Shown: positions 58,417 to 64,000 of the stretch, piece by piece
Layout: each line of letters starts with the position of its first letter
Numbering within the stretch: position 1 is the first letter of the stretch
NCBI RefSeq assembly: GCF_965363235.1
Contig: NC_134851.1
Location: forward strand, 38,406,321-38,470,320
Source: Mytilus galloprovincialis
Taxonomy: Eukaryota > Mollusca > Bivalvia > Mytilida > Mytilidae
Reading direction: 5' to 3'
Length of the DNA stretch: 64,000 bases
Notes under the pieces: model-generated
Seen by the model: the letters and a program-made list of their open reading frames with translations, nothing else
The model's database searches: none
What the model was told of the DNA's origin: nothing
Program-made: the position numbers and the translations under genes

Positions 58417-59908
58417 ATGAAAAGCATAATAGCTATTATGTTACTGCTTGTTGGTATGTATATTTAATTTGTGCATATTTTTGTTGTTGTCTTTATGTAA
58501 TTAGTACATAGTTCTGTTGATGTCTGTTCGTAATTTGTGCATTAAAGCGCTGTTTCATTTTCTTAAATCTTAAAGGGAATTTAGGATATGCATAATGAGA
58601 ATTTTTGTTTAAAGAAAACTTTTAATATTCTGGTTCTCCAATAATTAACAGTTTACCAAATGAAAATGAGGATGTGTAATACACATGTGTGGCGGTAGTT
58701 GTCCATTCGTTTCATGTGTTTGAGCTTTAGATTTTGCCATTTGAATTGAGAATTAAGGTTTAACTATTTCTACACAACAACAATGGTCTGTACAATTCAT
58801 TCAAATTACTTTTTTTCCAAATAAGTCTCAGCCAGTGGTTTGGAAAGATGTCATGATGAAATAGGAGGTGCAGATTGCCACTCTACACGATGTAAATACG
58901 GAGGAGTTGTTTCATGTTATAATACTGTTTGTGGATGTTTAATTAGACATGGTATGTAGAACGGAAGTACAAATGACATTTCATGTGTCATTTTCTTCGA
59001 AATTCCAATAGGGAACGCATACTGAATTATTGTTACGGTAGAAAAACACCAATTCTTAAGACGTTAATTTAGGTCATTTTTTTTCGGTTTCTTAATTTTT
59101 CTTCTCAATAACATGGTTGACATTTTACTTTCACAATCATTAGGTGAACATGCTATTTCATGCTTTGTTTTTCTTATTTAAACTGGTTCTCTTTTGAAGA
59201 ATTGTGAAGCTAAAGACCAGTAGTGTTTCTTACTTTGTCAACAATGATGACAATTGCAATACTGCAATGAATATGTATCAAAAATTAAATTTATGGGGCA
59301 AAACAAAATAAATATCGACGATACAATAACTTATGATTTGTTACGCCAAACACATGAGATCCATTTGTGGTGGTCGAATAAAAAAATTGATGGGCAAGTA
59401 TAAACACGAAGATCAAGAGTATTGCAAGCCGAAATTAGGTTTTATACATATATGGCAAGGGTTGTTACAAACTGTTCCAAGTAATTCAAAACTTGGTTTA
59501 ATCACATTTTTTTTTTACATATTAAGAAAATGTCTGTACAAAGTCAAGAATATGGCAGTTATTATCCATTCGTTGATGTGTTTGATCTTTTGATAAGTTT
59601 TTATTACTTCGATCCACTCTACTAATAAATCTGTTTAAGGTTAAATAGTTATTAATGCATGGAATCTCTGATTTATAAGTCAACACTGGTTATTTTTTAA
59701 TAGTGATAATATATTCAAATACATATATGGTAGATTTCTAATTTCTGATTTTATGAGTAAGGTTATTTATAACATTAATATAATCTGTATTGCAGTTGAG
59801 GGTTGTCATGACAATCTGGGTGGTGGTGACTGTTACTCAACGCACTGCGACAGAGGAAAACTGACATGCATTAGTGGAAAGTGTTCGTGTTTATATCATC
59901 CATATTGA
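58417..59908 (+). CDS. Secreted 12-cysteine peptide, cvSI-like (possible protease inhibitor or host-defence peptide)
   Basis: Three exons, 58417-58453, 58832-58951 and 59796-59908 (TGA), both introns phase 1, 270 nt, 89 residues. The first exon codes for MKSIIAIMLLLV, the core of a signal peptide, with cleavage likely just after ASG. The second codes for CHDEIGGADCHSTRC and later CYNTVCGC; the third for CHDNLGGGDCYSTHC and later CISGKCSC. Each exon thus carries one six-cysteine module, C-x8-C-x4-C-x7-C-x4-C-x-C in the first and C-x8-C-x4-C-x6-C-x4-C-x-C in the second, so the protein is an internal duplication. The DC....C....C....C-x-C layout and the total of 12 cysteines recall oyster cvSI serine protease inhibitors. 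That link is from memory; other mollusc cysteine-rich families are possible. AATAAA follows at 59915-59920. Confidence 0.72.
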
Positions 59909-59914
59909 AATTTT

Positions 59915-59920
59915 AATAAA
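59915..59920 (+). terminator. Polyadenylation signal of the cysteine-rich gene
   Basis: AATAAA seven bases after the stop codon. Confidence 0.55.
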
Positions 59921-60094
59921 CTAGTTGTTATCCAAATATAAGTAATTGTTTCATTTTTGTTTTCCTTCGATTCTGATTTCATTTAATTTCCATGCTAAAC
60001 CAACAGATTGCTTCCTCTTGTCCGTATCTTCTAATGGTATAGGTTTGTTTAAATAAAGGAATAGAAACTCATTTCATAAATTAAGAATGTGTCA

Positions 60095-61025
60095 ATTGGA
60101 CACAAATGATGCCCCCGCCTGTATGTAATTTTATAAAGGGCATAACTCAAGAACAGTAAAAGTAATGCCTATCAAATTCGAACTTGATCTGTGTTTTGAG
60201 GTAATAAGCATTGTGTATAAGTTTTTTAACTTTTGGTTGATGGAAAAAAAGTTAAAAAACGAAAACAAATTTTGGGATATATGGACAAGGGTAATACTTT
60301 ATTACCCCCTCAGTTGTGGCAGGGGTATAAAAAACTTATGTTTCAGAGCCACAGGCGAATGCAGCGATGGGCAAACAGACAAGGTCGCATTTTTATACTC
60401 CAAAAATCACCAATAAAGAGAGGAACAGACAAAAAGTCTTAATGAGAAATCTAAGGTTTGAGCAAATGTTACCTAATTATATAACATGGTGACATAATGT
60501 ATCCACTATATAAAGGATGCTCATAAACATCTGAAAAGAAAAAAATGCCCACAACTTTTCTTTAATTTTTCTTAACAAGCCTTTTTTGCACCAGTTGAAA
60601 TGTAGACTTTGACTATTGTTCATCATGTTTGTCTTTTTGTTGTTCTTCGAATTTTGCTGTATCATGTTTTTGGTTTATCTTCGACATATGATTTTGTGTG
60701 TCCCTTTATAATCTTATGTTTGCTATGTGACTTTGAGATTCAAACCAGGAATAAATAAATGGGGAATTTATTTATAGAACACATATGATGCCACCACTTG
60801 CATGTAATGTATAAAGGGACATAATTCAAATACTGTCAAAGTGACACTACCCAAATTTGTATTTGAACTTACTTTTGTGGTAATAAACATTGTGTATAAG
60901 TTTCATAACATTTGGTTGAGGCAAAACTAAAGTTAGAGATTCAAAACCAATTTTGGGAAGTACGTAAGTACAGACAGACAAACGTAAAAACTTCATGCCC
61001 CTCTGCTACAGTAGGGGGCATAAAA
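60095..61025 (+). repeat. Two copies of a repeat of about 250-300 bp
   Basis: 60095-60390 and 60775-61025 share ATGATGCC(C/A)CC, TGTAATTT/TGTAATGT, AAGGGCATAA/AAGGGACATAA, AATAAxCATTGTGTATAAGT and GGGGxxATAAAAA at the end. The open frames at 60165-60442 lie inside the first copy and are not genes. Confidence 0.65.
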
Positions 61026-61617
61026 ATCTCTCCTCAGTTGTTTTAAAGGACTTTGTATGGTGCATGTGTCAAAGACATTTTTATGTCATGTACAAATATT
61101 AAACTTATCCCAAATTTACACTTGCCATTATTAATCACTAACAATTTTTTTTTAAGGATTTGTATAAACTGCATTCAAATCCTGTCGTACGGAATTAAAA
61201 CCATTAAAGCTTTCTGAAAATTTATTTCAATGTAAATACTACATAAAACATAACAATGCTGATTGTGCTGCCTTTAAATAAAAACTTAATTTCTCAAAAA
61301 TTTAACAATTCTATTAAAAGATATATTTCTATTTAAGATTTTTTATTGTAACAAAAAAATGAAGTCTCTTACTGTTGAAAATTAATTGAGTGAATATAAG
61401 AACCCTACAAAAAGACAAAAACTCATCTTTATATCTCATATCTGAATGTTCCAAAATCGATCAAAGTCTTAAACATGTATATGACTTTCTAACAGTGGTA
61501 TACTACTGTTGCCTTTATTTATATGTATACATGCACTTGCATAAGGTTGATTGCTATCCAATGCAGCTCTAATGATATAAAGTTGACAATAATAATGCTG
61601 AGATCCCCAATTTTAAG

Positions 61618-61891
61618 GTGGTACCTAACACTACAGGGAGATAACTCTGTAAAGTCAGCTAAACGTTTTGATTACATTGTGTTGTAAAGGGAATATAAAG
61701 CTTCTCAATGAAAAAAATTGGTGTTTGTCAAACTGCTATATAACCAGTGTAATTTTTCTGACAAAACGGTTGGTTCAAAATTTTTGAAATTTTTATATTT
61801 TTGTTAAAGGGTCAAAGTAAGTACTTTGACAAAATTTTATGAAAATTAAACGAGCAAAATTAATTTTAGTGCAAGTGTTGGGTACCACCTT
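61618..61891. mobile_element. TTAA-flanked MITE
   Basis: Inverted ends GGTGGTACCTAACACT and, reversed from the right, GGTGGTACCCAACACT (15 of 16 identical), each side bordered by TTAA. About 275 bp, no coding content. The TTAA target fits piggyBac-type elements, though the termini alone do not prove the family. Confidence 0.65.
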
Positions 61892-62274
61892 AATTGTAAG
61901 ATATCATTTTTAGAAAGGGCCTAAGTAAGTTTCACTGTCATGAAGAACTACTGAAACATGTTTCTAAACTGCACTAGATTTACATTTGTAAAGACATGCA
62001 ATTTATGCCAATGAGTATTTAATTTGGCTTAATTCGAATTGAGTTATTCTACTTTAATTGAATAGTATACATTTTCTGTGAAGTATAGCTTCATTGAGAA
62101 ACAAACAAAAAACATAATTTATGAAATTTACATAAAATATTTCAAAAGGACTTGTCAAAAAGCTTTAAAATGATAGTCAAAAACAGATTAAAACAAACCG
62201 ATGATAATTGAACTGACATATCCAATACTATAAACATCACCTAAAAATATGTTCATAAAAATTAATTATTTCAT

Positions 62275-62947
62275 ATCGGTCGAGAATAAGATTCTCTTAT
62301 TGGATAAAAAGGGGTCACATGGCATTCATTATTCTTCAGTAATAAATTCCATCGGTCATTAACAGAAAAAAACGGACCAGAAAAACGGTCGTTAACGAAC
62401 TTTTACATGATAATGACCGGTGGGGCGTGGTTTCCGTCTGATAATGACCGTTGGGGCGTGGTTTCTGTCTGATAATGACCGCTGGGGCGTGGCTTCTCTG
62501 TTTAGAGAGATTTACCTTTTATGAAACATGTTCCTGATTTTAATATTATATTTAAGTTGTCGAATTGTTTATTATATGTTTTCGTAAATATAAAATTAAA
62601 GATAACTTGATTAAGTATTTATATACTAAAAAATTGCACTAAAATGAATGACAGGTCTTCACTCTTTGTCATAAAAATCGTACAACTACCCGAGTTCGCT
62701 TTAGGCATTTTGAATTTACGAGAATTTTCCAAAACATGGTTTCTCAATGAAATAAACATAATAGTTCTTGAAAAACTGGTCATTATCGTGATACATGGAC
62801 TGCCCGTAGGACAGTGGTATTGACTGCGACAGCGATAATGACCTCGCCTTTGGCTCAGTCATTATCACTATCTTAGTCAATACCACTGTCCTGTGGGCAG
62901 TCCATATATCACGATAATGACCAGTTTTTCAAGAACTATTATATAAA
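62275..62947. mobile_element. Foldback element with a 31-bp tandem repeat and a 187-bp palindrome
   Basis: Three 31-bp units TGATAATGACCGxTGGGGCG... start at 62408, 62439 and 62470. A large inverted repeat follows: left arm about 62758-62842, right arm about 62858-62944, loop of about 15 bp, with arms differing at only a few positions. The motif ATAATGACC occurs in both the tandem units and the arms. The absence of the whole piece from copy 1 of the duplicated block marks it as an insertion. Confidence 0.72.
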
Positions 62948-63489
62948 TAATGCAGAATAAAAAAAGAAAGAAAAAAACAATTTGTGGGGAACTATTGTGT
63001 TTACAGATCACCATAGCGATGACAGTGACAAATTAATAGCATAAACAACACCTTAAAATATGTGTATAAAAATAAATTGAGGAGACAAGTAAAAAAAACA
63101 ATATTTGTCAAGGGAAAAAAGGGGAGAGAGGACAAATGAACACAAATGTACAATTTTAATTGCATTCCAGAATCACCATATTAAATTAACTAAAACATAA
63201 ACAGACTGATTAATACATATGTAACAAACAAATAAAACAAGAACACATTCAATACTATGATAATCATATTTGACAAAATTCAGAAAATAGTAATATTGCT
63301 TAGATGTATAACCGTTATGTATAACCTGAAAACTTGTCATAGATAAAAGGCTTATAACTTGCCATGTCAGACAGGCATTTCTATGCATATGACTGATCAG
63401 TGGCAATAAAACAAGTTGGAAACTCAAATCAAAAAAGAAATTAAAGAACATCAAAAATACAAAAATTCTTGGAAAAATTGTGGCAACTT

Positions 63490-63495
63490 TTTATT
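63490..63495 (-). terminator. Polyadenylation signal for the minus-strand gene at the right edge
   Basis: AATAAA on the minus strand, about 88 bases after the stop codon of the exon at 63583-63701. Confidence 0.35.
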
Positions 63496-63582
63496 CACAA
63501 TGGTTAAAGAAGTAAATTGTCATTCATGTTTGCTGGTAATTTGTTTCATTCTACAGTTTGACATTTCTTTCTTCTGTTAACT

Positions 63583-63701
63583 TCATATATTTCTTTTAGC
63601 AATGTCCATGATGCCTTTCTTATGTTTCTCTTCAAAGAGTATGTACATTAATACCAATGCAAAAAGTAAAGCAAGGTTAATGATTAGCAAAGTTAAAAAT
63701 G
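63583..63701 (-). CDS. Terminal exon of a membrane protein gene (3' end only)
   Basis: On the minus strand, after an acceptor (AATTGTTAG) in phase 1, the exon codes for AFLTLLIINLALLFALVLMY, then ILFEEKHKKGIMDIAKRNI and TGA. That is one hydrophobic stretch of about 22 residues followed by a short basic tail, as in the C-terminus of a type I membrane protein. The rest of the gene would lie to the right, beyond the window. Hydrophobic stretches arise easily in AT-rich DNA, so the call is tentative; the acceptor, stop and nearby AATAAA add some weight. Confidence 0.38.
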
Positions 63702-64000
63702 CTAACAATTAAACAAAATAAGGAAGAATGAAACAGTATATATATGTTTAGATAACATAAAAATCAAATATTCTAAATAACAATAAAGAAATAATTGCTA
63801 GTATTCTCATTATCCCATAAGCATTAAAGAAAGCTTAAAAAACAAAGATAGCAAAAAAATGTGTCAATTGGACACTCACATTTATAATTTTGTTCTGTAC
63901 ATGTGAACTGAATAATCAAAGTCAAAACCATACTAGTATAAGCATGTATTTTTAGGATGTAGGTGAGGTTTTGGATTTTGTGTCAGATCTTCCGACTCCT
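63702..64000. other. Right edge, nothing recognised
   Basis: AT-rich. If the minus-strand membrane gene is real, this is one of its introns. No second exon could be placed. Confidence 0.4.

Larger units (their letters stand above)
61045..63290. repeat. Duplicated block, copy 2
   Basis: Counterpart of 56430-57990 (see there). It is longer because it carries two other insertions: a TTAA-flanked MITE (61618-61891) and a foldback element (about 62275-62947). Confidence 0.72.

Noticed and set aside
60165-60442. Two overlapping Lys-rich open frames
   Set aside because: Inside one copy of a repeat whose second copy at 60775-61025 does not keep the frames.

Overview
This is AT-rich eukaryotic genomic DNA, most likely from a bivalve mollusc and probably a marine mussel close to Mytilus. 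Three things point there: small exons separated by long AT-rich introns, several short interspersed repeat families of the kind that crowd mussel genomes, and a secreted 12-cysteine peptide resembling oyster cvSI protease inhibitors. The species call rests on recognition, not on a search.

The core of the window is a head-to-tail pair of paralogous host genes on the + strand. Gene A (859-13544, 5' end outside the window or unrecognised) and gene B (coding 31785-51031, apparently complete, 719 aa when its 15 exons are joined) share one domain order: a death domain, a short linker, a FADD-like death effector domain, a long coiled coil, a short linker, and a C-terminal TIR-like domain closest in feel to TRIF/TICAM adaptors. 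Every intron falls in phase 1. The death-domain exon is 273 bp in both genes, and the main death-effector exon is 234 bp in both. Gene B also has seven small N-terminal exons coding for a disordered Ser/Glu-rich tail. The most likely role is a cytosolic innate-immune or cell-death scaffold that joins TIR signalling to death-fold signalling. This is the most interesting content of the window.

Region by region: 1-858 holds no recognised gene. Positions 859-13544 are gene A, with repeats in its introns. Positions 13545-14540 are a degenerate tandem array that carries an orphan copy of the TIR C-terminal tail. Positions 14541-21328 are intergenic, with a 1.3-kb Harbinger-like non-autonomous element and reverse-transcriptase relics. 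A minus-strand 168-aa gene of unknown, beta-rich type lies at 21329-21835. Positions 21842-31769 are intergenic, with a 70-bp near-perfect palindrome and a 14/42-bp minisatellite. Gene B spans 31770-51031. Positions 51032-58416 are retroelement relics and interspersed repeats. Positions 58417-59908 hold a small three-exon gene for a secreted cysteine-rich peptide. It lies between two copies of a roughly 1.5-kb duplicated block (about 56430-57990 and 61045-63290) that have been hit by different transposable elements. At the right edge a minus-strand terminal exon (63583-63701) codes for a transmembrane segment and short tail of a gene that runs out of the window.

Exon boundaries were set by hand from splice signals, reading frame and comparison of the two paralogs. 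Domain names come from motif reading, with no profile search. Repeat boundaries are approximate unless stated.
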